A stretch of DNA of 64,000 nt from assembly GCF_002086795.1 (NCBI RefSeq), contig NZ_MVIM01000014.1:62001-126000 (forward strand). Direction: 5' to 3'. Below, in pieces: positions 15,957 through 25,577 of this stretch (its first letter is position 1; every line of letters starts with the position of its first letter). This DNA is from Mycolicibacterium tusciae. Its GTDB lineage: Bacteria; Actinomycetota; Actinomycetes; Mycobacteriales; Mycobacteriaceae. The translations under genes were made by a program, and so were the position numbers. The notes below the pieces were generated by a model. That model was given only the letters and a program-made list of their open reading frames with translations. It did no database searches and was not told the DNA's origin.

Positions 15957-17381
15957 GTGACCCACACCGAAACCGATCTGGACGCCGCGATCGAGGTCGA
16001 TGGAGACCCGGACGACTCGACGGGAGAGATCGCCGAAGACCTGTCGTCGCCGATGACCATCGGCGTCGACGCCTACGTCTCGCCGGAGTATGCCCGCAAC
16101 GAGCGGGATCGGCTGTGGCGCAAGGTATGGCAGCAGGTCGGCCGGGTGGAGGAGATACCTGAGGTCGGCAGTTACCTGACCTACGACATCCTCGACGACT
16201 CGATCATCATCGTACGAACCGGACCCGGGAACTTGGCCGCCGATTTCGCTGCGCATCACAACGTGTGCATGCACCGCGGCCGCAAACTGGTCGACAATCC
16301 CGAAGGCGCCAAGAACGCTGTCGGGCGGGCCCGCAAGTCCTTCGTATGCGGATTCCACGGCTGGACATACGGTTTGGACGGAGCCTGCACCCACATCCGC
16401 GAACAGGATGACTGGAAGGGTGCGCTGACGGCGGACAACACCCACCTCGTACCCGTTCAGGTCGACACCTGGGGCGGCTGGCTGTTCATCAACATGGACC
16501 CGGATTGCGAACCGCTGGTCGACTACCTGTTTCCCGCGGCGAAGATCCTCGACCCGTTCGGTCTGGAGAACATGCGCTACAAATGGCGCAAGTGGCTGTA
16601 CTTCGACTGCAACTGGAAGGTCGCGATGGAGGCCTTCAACGAGACCTACCACGTGTTCACCACCCACCCGGAGTTCAACAGGTTCGGCGAATTCAAGGGC
16701 TGGGCCAAGGCGCAGGGCAAGCACAGCAACATCGGGTATGACGCACCCAAAGGGATGGACGAAACCAAGTCCAAAATCCGCCTGGGAACCGGCGATCCGC
16801 GTATCTCGACCGCTGAGATGCAGGTCTACACCATGGAAGAGACCAACGCGACCACCACCAACACACTGGTGAACGCCGCCAAGCGATTGGTCGACGAACT
16901 GCCCGAGGGCACTCCCGCCGACCAGGTGCTCCAGCACTGGCTCGCGTCGGCCCGCCGTGACGACGAAGCGCGGGGGGTGATCTGGCCGACGATCCCGCCC
17001 GACATTCTCGGGCAGAGCGGCACCGCCTGGCAGATCTTCCCGAACTTCCAGGTGGGTCAGGGGCTGACGAGCGCGCTGTGCTACTCGGCGCGACCCGATC
17101 CGAGCTACGACCCCAACAAGTGCATTTTCGAGGTCGCGGTGTTCGAGCTCTATCCCAAAGGTGAAGAGCCGCAGACGGAATGGCAGTACACACCGAAGGA
17201 CTCGCCGAATTGGCTGTCGGTGCTGCCGCAGGACTTCTCGAACATGGCCGCAGTACAGCAGGGCATGAAATCGGCCGGCTTCCCCGGTACGAAGCCCAAC
17301 CCGTACCGCGAGCGCAGCACCGTCAACCTGCATTACCAGCTGTCCAGGTACATGGGCACCGGCGAACCCCAAGACCTTTAG
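15957..17381 (+). CDS. Rieske non-heme iron oxygenase, alpha subunit
   Basis: 474 aa, GTG start at 15957 with AAAGGA upstream. The Rieske [2Fe-2S] ligands are CMH and CGFH, separated by a longer than usual spacer (about 29 residues). The mononuclear iron site is in FNETYHVFTTH. The size fits RHO alpha subunits. No ferredoxin or reductase gene is seen in the window, so electrons must come from elsewhere. The long tail and spacer suggest the group often found near steroid and terpenoid catabolic genes. Likely a hydroxylase of the cluster's main substrate. Confidence 0.9.
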   Translation: MTHTETDLDAAIEVDGDPDDSTGEIAEDLSSPMTIGVDAYVSPEYARNERDRLWRKVWQQVGRVEEIPEVGSYLTYDILDDSIIIVRTGPGNLAADFAAHHNVCMHRGRKLVDNPEGAKNAVGRARKSFVCGFHGWTYGLDGACTHIREQDDWKGALTADNTHLVPVQVDTWGGWLFINMDPDCEPLVDYLFPAAKILDPFGLENMRYKWRKWLYFDCNWKVAMEAFNETYHVFTTHPEFNRFGEFKGWAKAQGKHSNIGYDAPKGMDETKSKIRLGTGDPRISTAEMQVYTMEETNATTTNTLVNAAKRLVDELPEGTPADQVLQHWLASARRDDEARGVIWPTIPPDILGQSGTAWQIFPNFQVGQGLTSALCYSARPDPSYDPNKCIFEVAVFELYPKGEEPQTEWQYTPKDSPNWLSVLPQDFSNMAAVQQGMKSAGFPGTKPNPYRERSTVNLHYQLSRYMGTGEPQDL

Positions 17382-17433
17382 CGAATTCGGCGCGCTGACG
17401 CACCGCCAGGGTCGTTTCGCGCGCCGGATTCGC
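17381..17433. terminator. Strong hairpin between Rieske and flavin monooxygenase genes
   Basis: Arms GCGAATTCGGCGCGC (17381-17395) and GCGCGCCGGATTCGC (17419-17433) pair over 15 bp with one mismatch; the loop is 23 nt. There is no U-tract. It starts at the Rieske stop codon and lies inside the operon, so partial termination or mRNA processing is more likely than full termination. It shares its core with the hairpin at 29719. Confidence 0.6.
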
Positions 17434-17448
17434 AGGAAGAGGAGATAC

Positions 17449-19308
17449 ATGACGACCACCGAGAACACGTGCGGGCCGACCCCGACCCCCGATGACATCG
17501 ACATCCCCGCGATGCGGGAGAGGTACGCCGCTGAACGGGCCAAACGTCTGCGGCCCGAGGGTGGTTCGCAGTACTTGGAACTCGAAGGGGAGTTCGCGGA
17601 GTTCTCCGAGGTCGACCCCTATACGACGAAGGTCGAGCGCGACCCGGTCGTCGAGGACGTCGACGTCGTCATTCTCGGCGGAGGCTTCTCCGGACTGCTG
17701 GCCGGCGCCTACCTCAAGAAGGCCGGCGTCGACGGTATCCGCGTCATCGAGATGGCGGGTGACTTCGGCGGGGTGTGGTACTGGAACCGGTTCCCAGGCA
17801 TCCAATGCGACAACGATGCTTACTGCTACATCCCGCTGCTCGAAGCGTTGGACTTCATGCCGTCGAAGAAGTTCGCCGACGGCGCCGAGATCTTCCAGCA
17901 CTGCCGCAACATCGGCAAGCACTTCGGCCTGTACGACGGCGCGCTGTTCTCCACCCAGGTCCGCGAATTGATCTGGGACGACGCCACCGAGCGCTGGCGT
18001 ATCAGCACCGACCGCGGAGACGACATCCGCGCTCGCTTCGTCGTGATGGCTCAGGGCTCGTACAACCGCCCGAAACTTCCCGGAATCCCCGGCATCAAGG
18101 AGTACCAGGCTGCCGGTGGGCACGTGTTCCACTCCGCGCGTTGGGACTACGACTACACCGGCGGAGACGCCGACGGTGGCCTGACCAAGCTGGCGGACAA
18201 GCGCGTCGCACTCGTCGGCACCGGTGCCACGGGTATCCAATTGGTACCGCACCTCGGTCGCCACGCCAAGCAACTGTTCGTGTTCCAGCGGACGCCGTCG
18301 TCGGTCGATACACGTACCAACCCCGCCACCGACCCCGACTGGGCTGCCTCGCTGCAACCGGGTTGGCAGGAGGAGCGCAAGCGCAACTTCCACAACTGGT
18401 CGCCGTTTGTGGGTGTCGTGTTCGGTGAGCCGGATCTGGTGTGCGACTTCTGGACTGAGCTCGGCCGCAACCTGACCGCCCGCATTGCGGGTAGCGATGA
18501 CCCGGCGTCGGTGACCATCGAGCAGATCATGGCCTTCCGGGAAGAGGAAGACTACAAGATCATGGAGCGGCTACGTCGCCTCGTCGACGAGATCGTCGAC
18601 GATCCGGACACCGCCGAGGCGCTCAAGCCCTACTACCGGTTCATGTGCAAGCGGCCGACCTCCAGCGAGCAGTATCTCGCCACCTTCAACCGACCCAACG
18701 TGACGCTGGTCGACGTGTCCGCGACCAAGGGTGTGGAACGGCTGACCCACAAGGGAATCGTCGCCGACGGTGTCGAATACGAGGTCGACTGCGTCGTGTT
18801 CGCCAGTGGCTTCGAGATCTCGACAGAGATCAGCCGCCGCTACGCCATCGATCGAATCGTCGGCCGCGACGGGCTCTCGCTTTTCGACTATTGGCAAGAC
18901 GACTACAAGACCCTGCACGGGATGACGAGCCGCGGTTTCCCCAACCAGTTCTTCATGGGCTTCATCCAGGGCGGTGTTTCGGCCAACACCACGGCGATGT
19001 TCGAGCAGCAGGCCAATCACATCGCCTACCTCATCGCCGAGGCGCAGAACCGCGGTGCCACGACCGTCGAGCCCACTCAGGAGGGCCAGGACGCCTGGGT
19101 GCAGACCGTCCGTGAACTCGCGATCGACAACTCCGCATTCGAACTGTCATGCACACCCGGCTATTACAACAACGAAGGCCAGGGCGCCGCCGTGAAGAAC
19201 GGCGCATTCCTCGGTGACTTCTATTCGCCCGGCTTCTACGCCTTCGACGAGTTGATCGCGCAGTGGCGAGCCAAAGGTGACCTCGACGGGCTGGAACTTC
19301 GTGGATGA
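17449..19308 (+). CDS. Flavin-containing monooxygenase, Baeyer-Villiger-like
   Basis: 619 aa from ATG 17449 with a GAGGAG site. There are two dinucleotide-binding motifs: LGGGFSGLLAG (FAD) and GTGATGIQ (NADPH). Between them GGHVFHSARWD matches the Baeyer-Villiger fingerprint G-x3-H-x3-W, but the leading Phe is replaced by Ala, as in atypical BVMOs. The N-terminal ~60 residues are an extension found in larger members. Likely reaction: NADPH- and O2-dependent insertion of oxygen next to a ketone, giving an ester or lactone. It is flanked by SDRs that could supply the ketone. Confidence 0.88.
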   Translation: MTTTENTCGPTPTPDDIDIPAMRERYAAERAKRLRPEGGSQYLELEGEFAEFSEVDPYTTKVERDPVVEDVDVVILGGGFSGLLAGAYLKKAGVDGIRVIEMAGDFGGVWYWNRFPGIQCDNDAYCYIPLLEALDFMPSKKFADGAEIFQHCRNIGKHFGLYDGALFSTQVRELIWDDATERWRISTDRGDDIRARFVVMAQGSYNRPKLPGIPGIKEYQAAGGHVFHSARWDYDYTGGDADGGLTKLADKRVALVGTGATGIQLVPHLGRHAKQLFVFQRTPSSVDTRTNPATDPDWAASLQPGWQEERKRNFHNWSPFVGVVFGEPDLVCDFWTELGRNLTARIAGSDDPASVTIEQIMAFREEEDYKIMERLRRLVDEIVDDPDTAEALKPYYRFMCKRPTSSEQYLATFNRPNVTLVDVSATKGVERLTHKGIVADGVEYEVDCVVFASGFEISTEISRRYAIDRIVGRDGLSLFDYWQDDYKTLHGMTSRGFPNQFFMGFIQGGVSANTTAMFEQQANHIAYLIAEAQNRGATTVEPTQEGQDAWVQTVRELAIDNSAFELSCTPGYYNNEGQGAAVKNGAFLGDFYSPGFYAFDELIAQWRAKGDLDGLELRG

Positions 19309-19309
19309 C

Positions 19310-20251
19310 ATGAGGTTCGACGGCCGGGTCGCGGTCATCACCGGCGGCGGCAGGGGACTGGGCCGCTCGTACGCCCTGTTGCTGGCGTCGAGGGGCGCGA
19401 AGGTCGTGGTGAACGACGCCGGCGGAACTCTGGCCGGGGACGACAGTGCCGCCTCCGGGCCCGACGACTCCAGTCCGGCCGATGACGTGGTGCGCGAGAT
19501 CATCGCTGCGGGAGGGGAAGCCGTCGCCAACACCGATTCGGTCGCGACTCCTGAAGGCGGTCAGGCGATCATCGGGACGGCGCTGGACCGGTACGGTCGC
19601 ATCGACATCCTCGTCCACAACGCTGGAAACGTCCGGCGGTCTCCGCTGCGCGAGATGTCGTACGAGGACTTCGAGGCCGTCGTCGACGTACACCTGCGCG
19701 GAGCGTTCCACGTCGTGCGGCCGGCTTTTCCGGTGATGTGTGACGCGGACTATGGCCGCATTGTGCTGACGTCTTCGATCGGCGGGCTGTACGGCAACCA
19801 CGGCGTCGCGAACTATGCGGTCGCGAAGGCGGGCGTGATCGGGCTGTCCAACGTCGCCGCGATGGAAGGCGTCGACTACGGCATCAGGAGCAACGTGATC
19901 GTGCCCGCCGCTGTCACACGCATGGCCGAGGGGATCGACACCTCGGCGTATCCTCCGATGGGACCAGAGCTTGTGGCGCCCGTCGTCGGATGGCTGGCGC
20001 ACGAAACGTGTTCGATCACAGGGGAAATACTCGTCGCGCTCGCGGGTCGGGTGGCGACGGCCAAGGTAGCGGAGACGCCGGGTGTGTACCGGCCGTCGTG
20101 GACGATCGCCGACGTCGGGGAGAACATGACGGCGATCCGCGACGACACCGAACCGCTGGTGTTCCCCGTGGTGCCCGACGGCCACGGCGACCACATCCGG
20201 TACAGCTTCGCGATGGCAGCGCGCCAGTCAGATGAACTTAATCATGCCTAG
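19310..20251 (+). CDS. Short-chain dehydrogenase/reductase with C-terminal extension
   Basis: 313 aa from ATG 19310, just after the monooxygenase stop (19306-19308); GTG 19301 is an alternative. Motifs are GGGRGLGRSYA, a VVNDAGG segment typical of the peroxisomal multifunctional-enzyme-type hydroxyacyl-CoA dehydrogenases, HNAGN, Ser in LTSSIGG and YAVAK. The C-terminus is longer than in simple SDRs. A 3-hydroxyacyl-CoA dehydrogenase role fits the beta-oxidation-like genes downstream. It overlaps the CoA-transferase by 20 bp. Confidence 0.87.
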   Translation: MRFDGRVAVITGGGRGLGRSYALLLASRGAKVVVNDAGGTLAGDDSAASGPDDSSPADDVVREIIAAGGEAVANTDSVATPEGGQAIIGTALDRYGRIDILVHNAGNVRRSPLREMSYEDFEAVVDVHLRGAFHVVRPAFPVMCDADYGRIVLTSSIGGLYGNHGVANYAVAKAGVIGLSNVAAMEGVDYGIRSNVIVPAAVTRMAEGIDTSAYPPMGPELVAPVVGWLAHETCSITGEILVALAGRVATAKVAETPGVYRPSWTIADVGENMTAIRDDTEPLVFPVVPDGHGDHIRYSFAMAARQSDELNHA

Positions 20252-21404
20252 CGGGCCGCTGGCGGGTGTCCGTGTCGTGGACCTCACCGCGATGGTGATG
20301 GGGCCGTACTGCACGCAGATCATGGCGGACATGGGCGCCGAGGTCATCAAAGTCGAACCACCGCAGGGTGATAACACGCGATTCATCTCCGTCGGCCCGG
20401 AGTCGGGGATGAGCGGCGTCTTCGTCAACGTGAACCGCGGTAAGCGCAGCATCGTGCTGGATCTGCAGACCGAAGCGGGCAAGGCCGCGTTACGTGCACT
20501 CGTCGAACGCGCCGATGTGTTCGTCCACTCGATGCGATCGAAGGCGATCACCAAGCTGGGGTTCGGCTACGACGACGTCGCCGCGATCAATCCGCGCATC
20601 GTCTACACGAACTGCTACGGCTACGGCCACCGCGGACCCGATCGCGACCGCCCCGCCTACGACGACACCATCCAGGCCGAATGCGGAATTCCCGCGGTAC
20701 AGCAGCAACTGACGGGGCAGGCGGACTACGTCGGCACCATCATGGCGGACAAAGTCGCCGGGCTGACCGCGCTGTACGCGACGACGATGGCCCTGTTCCA
20801 TCGTGAGCGCACGGGGGAGGGGCAGGAGGTCGAGGTCGCGATGTTCGAGACCATGGCATCCTTCATGCTGGTCGAACATGCCAACGGCGCCATGTTCGAC
20901 CCTCCCTTGGGGCCGGCGATCTATCCGCGCACCGTCGCGCCGAACCGCAGACCGTACCGCACCAGCGACGGCTACATCGCGGCGCTGATCTACAACGACA
21001 AGCACTGGGACGCGTTCATCAACGCGGTGCAGCCGGCGTGGAACGACGACAAATACGCAACCCTCGAGCTGCGCGCCAGCGATATCGACGCTGTCTACGG
21101 GCTGTTGGCCGAAACCCTGAAGGAGCGCACCACCGAGGAGTGGCTGGCTTTGTTCGGTCAGCTCGAGATTCCCGCGGCACCGCTCAACACCCCGGATGCC
21201 TTGTTCGACAACCCTCATCTGAATGCCGTCGGTCTGTTCGAGACGGTGGAGACCGTGCACGGACCGGTGCGGTTTCCCGGTGTACCGACATGGTTTTCGA
21301 AGACCCCCGGCCGAGTCGCCGGTCCGGCGCCGCGGTTGGGCGAAGACACCGACGACGTGCTCAACGAGCTGGGACTCACCGACCTCACGACGGGACGGGG
21401 CTAG
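20232..21404 (+). CDS. CaiB/BaiF class III CoA-transferase
   Basis: 390 aa; ATG 20232 overlaps the SDR end by 20 bp, and ATG 20244 is a possible later start. It begins with GPLAGVRVVDLT and MGAEVIKVEPP, both typical of family III. The catalytic Asp is likely in MADKVAG (about residue 173). It moves CoA from a donor thioester to a pathway acid. With the acyl-CoA dehydrogenase pairs it marks CoA-dependent degradation after ring opening. Confidence 0.92.
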   Translation: MNLIMPSGPLAGVRVVDLTAMVMGPYCTQIMADMGAEVIKVEPPQGDNTRFISVGPESGMSGVFVNVNRGKRSIVLDLQTEAGKAALRALVERADVFVHSMRSKAITKLGFGYDDVAAINPRIVYTNCYGYGHRGPDRDRPAYDDTIQAECGIPAVQQQLTGQADYVGTIMADKVAGLTALYATTMALFHRERTGEGQEVEVAMFETMASFMLVEHANGAMFDPPLGPAIYPRTVAPNRRPYRTSDGYIAALIYNDKHWDAFINAVQPAWNDDKYATLELRASDIDAVYGLLAETLKERTTEEWLALFGQLEIPAAPLNTPDALFDNPHLNAVGLFETVETVHGPVRFPGVPTWFSKTPGRVAGPAPRLGEDTDDVLNELGLTDLTTGRG

Positions 21405-21407
21405 GTC

Positions 21408-22559
21408 ATGGATTTCCAGATGGGGCAGAAGGCCGATGCGCTGAGGTCAGAGCTGCGCGAGTTGGTGAACAGCAATGTGCCCGAACATTTTCTGGGTGCC
21501 TTCACCGACGATCCCGCCGACCTGGAGACCGCCCAGGCGTTCTGCAGGCTGCTGGCCGAGCGCAACCTGCTGTGCCTGTCGTGGCCCGAGGAGTTCGGCG
21601 GAGGCGCCGCATCGGTATGGGAGCAGACGGTGGTGCGCGAGGAAATGTGGGCGCACCATGAACCGCGCGGAGCCCAGTACATGGGAGTGAACTGGGTCGG
21701 GCCGATAATCATGCGGCACGGCACCCCCGAACAACAGCAGACACATCTGCCGCCCATCGCGCGCGGCGAGGTCATCTGGTGCCAGGGATTCTCCGAACCC
21801 GAAGCGGGCTCGGATCTCGCGTCACTGCGCACCACTGCCCGACGCGACGGCGACGGTTGGCTGGTCAGCGGTCAGAAGATCTGGACCTCCTACGCGACCA
21901 TGGCCCAATGGTGCTTCCTGCTGGCGAGGACGTCGAAGGGTGAGAAAAAACAACAGGGCCTGACGATCTTCCTGGTGCCGATGGACGATCCGGCGATCCA
22001 GGTGCGACCGATCCGCGCCATGTTGGGCCCGCACCACCTCAACGAGGTGTTCTTCGACGACCTGCGGGTCACCGAGGCCGACGTGCTCGGCACCGTCGAC
22101 GCGGGCTGGTCGATCGTGCAGGACGTGATGTCCTTCGAACGGGTCGGCATCGCTCGGTATGCCCGCTGCGAACGTCTACTGGCCGCCGCCCCAACGGTTC
22201 TCGGGGACCGCTGGGAAGATCTGTCCACCGAACTGCGCGGACGCTGGGTCCGGATGCTGACACACTGCCGCCGCGCGCGCCTGATGGCGTACCGCGTGGT
22301 CTCGCTCCAAAGCAGCGGACGTGTCCAGCCCGGCGACGCGGCGGCCTACCGGATCGCCGTCACCAAGTTGGACCAGGACAGCGCCGAGGTGCTGATGGAC
22401 ATCGCCGCCGAGGTGTCGCACGACGATCCGCGCGCGGCATGGTTTCTCGGCGAGGTCGAGGACCATTGGAAGTACTCGCAGGCCTCCACCGTGTCATCCG
22501 GCAGCATCGAAATGCAGCGCATCCTGCTGTCGCGCAGCCTGCTGGCGGCCGCCAGATGA
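21408..22559 (+). CDS. Acyl-CoA dehydrogenase, large subunit of pair 1
   Basis: 383 aa, starting 3 bp after the CoA-transferase. GFSEPEAGSDLASL is the FAD/substrate motif and the C-terminal VSSGSIEMQRILLSR is the usual end helix. It overlaps the next gene (ATGA), a shorter and more divergent acyl-CoA dehydrogenase. In mycobacterial steroid degradation such adjacent pairs form alpha2beta2 heterotetramers (e.g. ChsE4-ChsE5), so this pair probably does too. Introduces a 2,3 double bond in an acyl-CoA. Confidence 0.9.
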   Translation: MDFQMGQKADALRSELRELVNSNVPEHFLGAFTDDPADLETAQAFCRLLAERNLLCLSWPEEFGGGAASVWEQTVVREEMWAHHEPRGAQYMGVNWVGPIIMRHGTPEQQQTHLPPIARGEVIWCQGFSEPEAGSDLASLRTTARRDGDGWLVSGQKIWTSYATMAQWCFLLARTSKGEKKQQGLTIFLVPMDDPAIQVRPIRAMLGPHHLNEVFFDDLRVTEADVLGTVDAGWSIVQDVMSFERVGIARYARCERLLAAAPTVLGDRWEDLSTELRGRWVRMLTHCRRARLMAYRVVSLQSSGRVQPGDAAAYRIAVTKLDQDSAEVLMDIAAEVSHDDPRAAWFLGEVEDHWKYSQASTVSSGSIEMQRILLSRSLLAAAR

Positions 22560-23482
22560 GCGACATGATCCTCGACCTCTCCGACGACGCCATTGAGTAT
22601 GGCCGTCAGGCTCTTCGCGCGTTCGAGGCGGCGGGCGGCGACCAACTCGTACAGCAGGCCGAGGCCAAACCCGCCATCCGTGAGTCGCTGGCGGGTCCGG
22701 TGCTCGCCGGACTCGGCGCTTGGGAACTCGATCCCCGCGATGACACCGACGGCCTCGAAGCCGCCGCCGCACTGTGCCGCAGCGCCGGTTACTGGGCGGT
22801 GCCCTACCCGGTCGCCGAACGGCTCGCGGCGCCGACCGACCTCGACGCCGACGGTCTGATCGTGGTCGCGGGCACACGTCCGTCCGGTGTGCTCGCCGGT
22901 ATCGAATCACGTTGGGCCGCTGTAACGCTGGACGGAGCCCGATCGACGGTGTCAGGCATCGACGGCGCAGGCCCGGGATTCGTCACCGAGGTGACACTGT
23001 CTGCTATCGACGATGGCGGTGCTGCCGATGTGGCGCTCGGACTCGTACTGCCGTGCTGGACGCTGCTCGGCATGCTCGACCGTGCGATCGAACTGACCGT
23101 CTCGCACGTCAGCCTGCGCAAGCAGTTCGGGCAGACGCTGTCGTCGTTCCAGGGTGTGCAGTTCCAATTGACCGACGCCGAGGTCGAGCGCAGCGGGTTG
23201 GACATTCTCGCCAAGTACGCGCTGTGGAGTATCGGCAGCGGCCAGCCGGACACGCTCAACGACGCGTTGGCGCTGCGGATGTCGGCGATCGAGGCGGCGG
23301 AGATCGTCTTCCGGGTGTGCCACCAGTTGCACGGTGCGGTCGGGTTCTGCGACGAGACCACGCTGTCGTGGCTGTCGCGTTACAGCCAGCCGCTGCGCCG
23401 GTTGCCGCTCGGCCTTTCCGCCACGCGCGACGAGTTGACCCGCCGCGTCGGCGGATCCGGATTGACGGGCCTGTTCGCATGA
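22556..23482 (+). CDS. Acyl-CoA dehydrogenase-like, small subunit of pair 1
   Basis: 308 aa from ATG 22556 overlapping the large-subunit stop. Shorter than a full acyl-CoA dehydrogenase (~380 aa), with a degenerate N-terminal domain. It keeps the C-terminal signatures SLRKQFGQTLSSFQGVQF and HQLHGAVGFCDET. Typical of the partner subunit in heteromeric dehydrogenases. Overlaps the Gfo/Idh gene by 4 bp. Confidence 0.85.
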   Translation: MSDMILDLSDDAIEYGRQALRAFEAAGGDQLVQQAEAKPAIRESLAGPVLAGLGAWELDPRDDTDGLEAAAALCRSAGYWAVPYPVAERLAAPTDLDADGLIVVAGTRPSGVLAGIESRWAAVTLDGARSTVSGIDGAGPGFVTEVTLSAIDDGGAADVALGLVLPCWTLLGMLDRAIELTVSHVSLRKQFGQTLSSFQGVQFQLTDAEVERSGLDILAKYALWSIGSGQPDTLNDALALRMSAIEAAEIVFRVCHQLHGAVGFCDETTLSWLSRYSQPLRRLPLGLSATRDELTRRVGGSGLTGLFA

Positions 23483-24399
23483 AGGTCGTCGTGATCGGAA
23501 CCGGCTTCGGTAAGCACGCGGCCGCCCCCGTGTACGAAAGTCTAGGGCTGGACGTCGAGGTCATCAGCCCGCGCGACGAGGCGGCGGTGAAGACCGCAAT
23601 CGCCTCCGACGTCGCCCTCATCTCGGTGCACTCTCCGCCCTTCATGCACGTCGAGCATGTGAACGCCGCACTCGACCACGGACACGCGGTGCTGTGTGAC
23701 AAGCCGTTCGGCCGCAACGCCGCAGAGGCGGAGTCGATGCGCGAACGCGCCCGCGCCACCGGCGTATTGAACTTCCTGAACTTCGAGTTCCGCTACAACG
23801 AGTCTTGGGCGAAGATCAAAAAGCTGGCTGACGATGGAATCATCGGCAGACCAATCCACTTGAGCTGGGCGTTCTACGGCAGCGGATTGCGCGGTCGCAA
23901 GTACGGCTGGATCAATGACCGTGAGCTCGGCGGTGGATGGGTCGGCGCCTATGGCTCCCACCTGATCGACTACACGCGCTGGCTGTTCGACAGCGAGGTC
24001 ACCGGCTGTGGAGGCGTGACCCGCATCGATGGATCGCCACCCGAGGCGACCGCCGAGGATGCGTATTCGGCATGGTTCACGATGGCGAACGGCTGCACCG
24101 CCGCGCATGACACCGGCTTCGCCGGGGCGGTCTCCCTCGCTCCACGTGCGACGCTGCTGGGCAGCGACGGCTCGCTCGAGCTGACCGGGGACACGACACT
24201 GGTAGTGCGTCGGCCCGGTGCGGAACCCCAGACGTTCGAATTCCCTCCGGCGCCAAGGAGATCGCCGCCCCCGGCGCTGACGGCGTTCCTGAGTGACGTC
24301 GTCGCGGCGGTACGAACCGGCACACAGATCACCCCGTCGTTCGACGACGGTGTGGCGGTCGCCCATGCGATGGATCAGCTCCGGGTGAACGCATCATGA
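23479..24399 (+). CDS. Gfo/Idh/MocA-family NAD(P)-dependent oxidoreductase
   Basis: 306 aa from ATG 23479, overlapping the previous stop. VVIGTGFGKHAA is the N-terminal dinucleotide-binding loop and CDKPFGRN takes the place of the family's E-K-P motif. The C-terminal domain includes GGGWVGAYGSHLIDYTRW, resembling the conserved G-G-G-x-x-x-D-x-G/x-H segment. The family oxidises hydroxyls of sugars, polyols and ring compounds. An unusual partner for acyl-CoA dehydrogenases; may act on a cyclic alcohol of the pathway. Confidence 0.87.
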   Translation: MKVVVIGTGFGKHAAAPVYESLGLDVEVISPRDEAAVKTAIASDVALISVHSPPFMHVEHVNAALDHGHAVLCDKPFGRNAAEAESMRERARATGVLNFLNFEFRYNESWAKIKKLADDGIIGRPIHLSWAFYGSGLRGRKYGWINDRELGGGWVGAYGSHLIDYTRWLFDSEVTGCGGVTRIDGSPPEATAEDAYSAWFTMANGCTAAHDTGFAGAVSLAPRATLLGSDGSLELTGDTTLVVRRPGAEPQTFEFPPAPRRSPPPALTAFLSDVVAAVRTGTQITPSFDDGVAVAHAMDQLRVNAS

Positions 24400-25577
24400 G
24401 CCTGGACGACTTCCGCGACACCGTGCACGCGTGGTGCGTCGAGCACATCCCGCCGGATTGGCGTCAGACCCAAACCGGCGCCACCGCCGAGGAATTCGTC
24501 GCCTTCCAGAAGTCGTGGTTCGCGACGCTGCACAGCGCCGGCTACGCCGTCCCGCACTGGCCGCGCGAATGGGGCGGCGGGATGTCGGTGCCCGAACAGG
24601 TCGTGCTGTACCAGGAACTGGCCGCCCACGACGCGCCGCGGCTGGTGCTCGCGTTCGTCGGAATCCACCACGCCGCGTCGACCCTGCTCGTTGCGGGCAC
24701 CGACGAACAGCGCCGTCGACACCTACCCGCGATCCTCGACGGTGAGATCTGGGTGCAGGGCTTCTCCGAACCCGAGGCCGGGTCCGACCTGGCGAGCCTG
24801 CGCACCACAGCACGACGCGATGGCGACACCTTCGTCGTCAGCGGCCAGAAGTTGTGGGCCAGCGGCGGTATGCACGCCGACTGGTGCCTGCTGTTGGCTC
24901 GCACCGATCCTGATGCCCCCAAGCGCCCAGGTGCCCGAAAGAGCGCTGGCATCTCGTACTTCCTGCTGGACATGGCGACGCCCGGAGTCGAAGTGCGGCC
25001 GATCCGCAACGCGATCGGGGATTCGCACTTCTGCGAGGTCTTCCTCAACGATGTGCGAATTCCGGCCGCCAACCTCGTCGGCGACGAGAACCATGGCTGG
25101 CAGGTCGCCCAGGCGACGCTGGGTGCCGAGCGGGGCATGACGATGCTCGAGCTCGCCGAACGTCTCGGCAACGCGGGCTTCCGCTGGCTGCTGGAAAGCT
25201 GCCCGGTCGACGATCCCATCGTGGCCGACCGGCTGGCGCAGTTCGAAATCGAGATCGCCGGACTGCGCGGTATGTGCCGAAAAGTGGTCGAGTCCGCCGA
25301 CAATCCAGGCACGGCGGGCCCCGCCGACGCATCCATCGTCAAGCTGTTCTACAGCGAGCTGCTGCAGCGGATGACGGATTTCGGCGCCGAGGTCGGGGGA
25401 CTGGCCGCGCACACCGAGTTGACGAAGCCCATGTCGAGCGGCTGGGAGTCCGGTGCCTGGATGCTCGACTTCATCGGGTCATGGGAGTGGACGATCCCCG
25501 GTGGAGCGAGCGAGATCCAGCGCACCATCATCGGCGACCGCGGGCTCGGGCTGCCGCGAGAACCGAGTGCCCTCTGA
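24396..25577 (+). CDS. Acyl-CoA dehydrogenase, large subunit of pair 2
   Basis: 393 aa, ATG 24396 overlapping the previous stop. GFSEPEAGSDLASL, SGQKLWASGG and the C-terminal GGASEIQRTIIGDR are clear family motifs. The SWEWTIPGGASEIQ region carries the active-site-proximal helix. It overlaps the small subunit gene by 1 bp (TGATG). Related to, but clearly distinct from, the pair-1 large subunit, so a second dehydrogenation step or a second substrate is expected. Confidence 0.9.
   Translation: MSLDDFRDTVHAWCVEHIPPDWRQTQTGATAEEFVAFQKSWFATLHSAGYAVPHWPREWGGGMSVPEQVVLYQELAAHDAPRLVLAFVGIHHAASTLLVAGTDEQRRRHLPAILDGEIWVQGFSEPEAGSDLASLRTTARRDGDTFVVSGQKLWASGGMHADWCLLLARTDPDAPKRPGARKSAGISYFLLDMATPGVEVRPIRNAIGDSHFCEVFLNDVRIPAANLVGDENHGWQVAQATLGAERGMTMLELAERLGNAGFRWLLESCPVDDPIVADRLAQFEIEIAGLRGMCRKVVESADNPGTAGPADASIVKLFYSELLQRMTDFGAEVGGLAAHTELTKPMSSGWESGAWMLDFIGSWEWTIPGGASEIQRTIIGDRGLGLPREPSAL

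Noticed and set aside
15537..17543. 668-codon minus-strand frame
   Set aside because: Antisense of the Rieske oxygenase and SDR genes, which carry clear motifs; no start signal and no family features.
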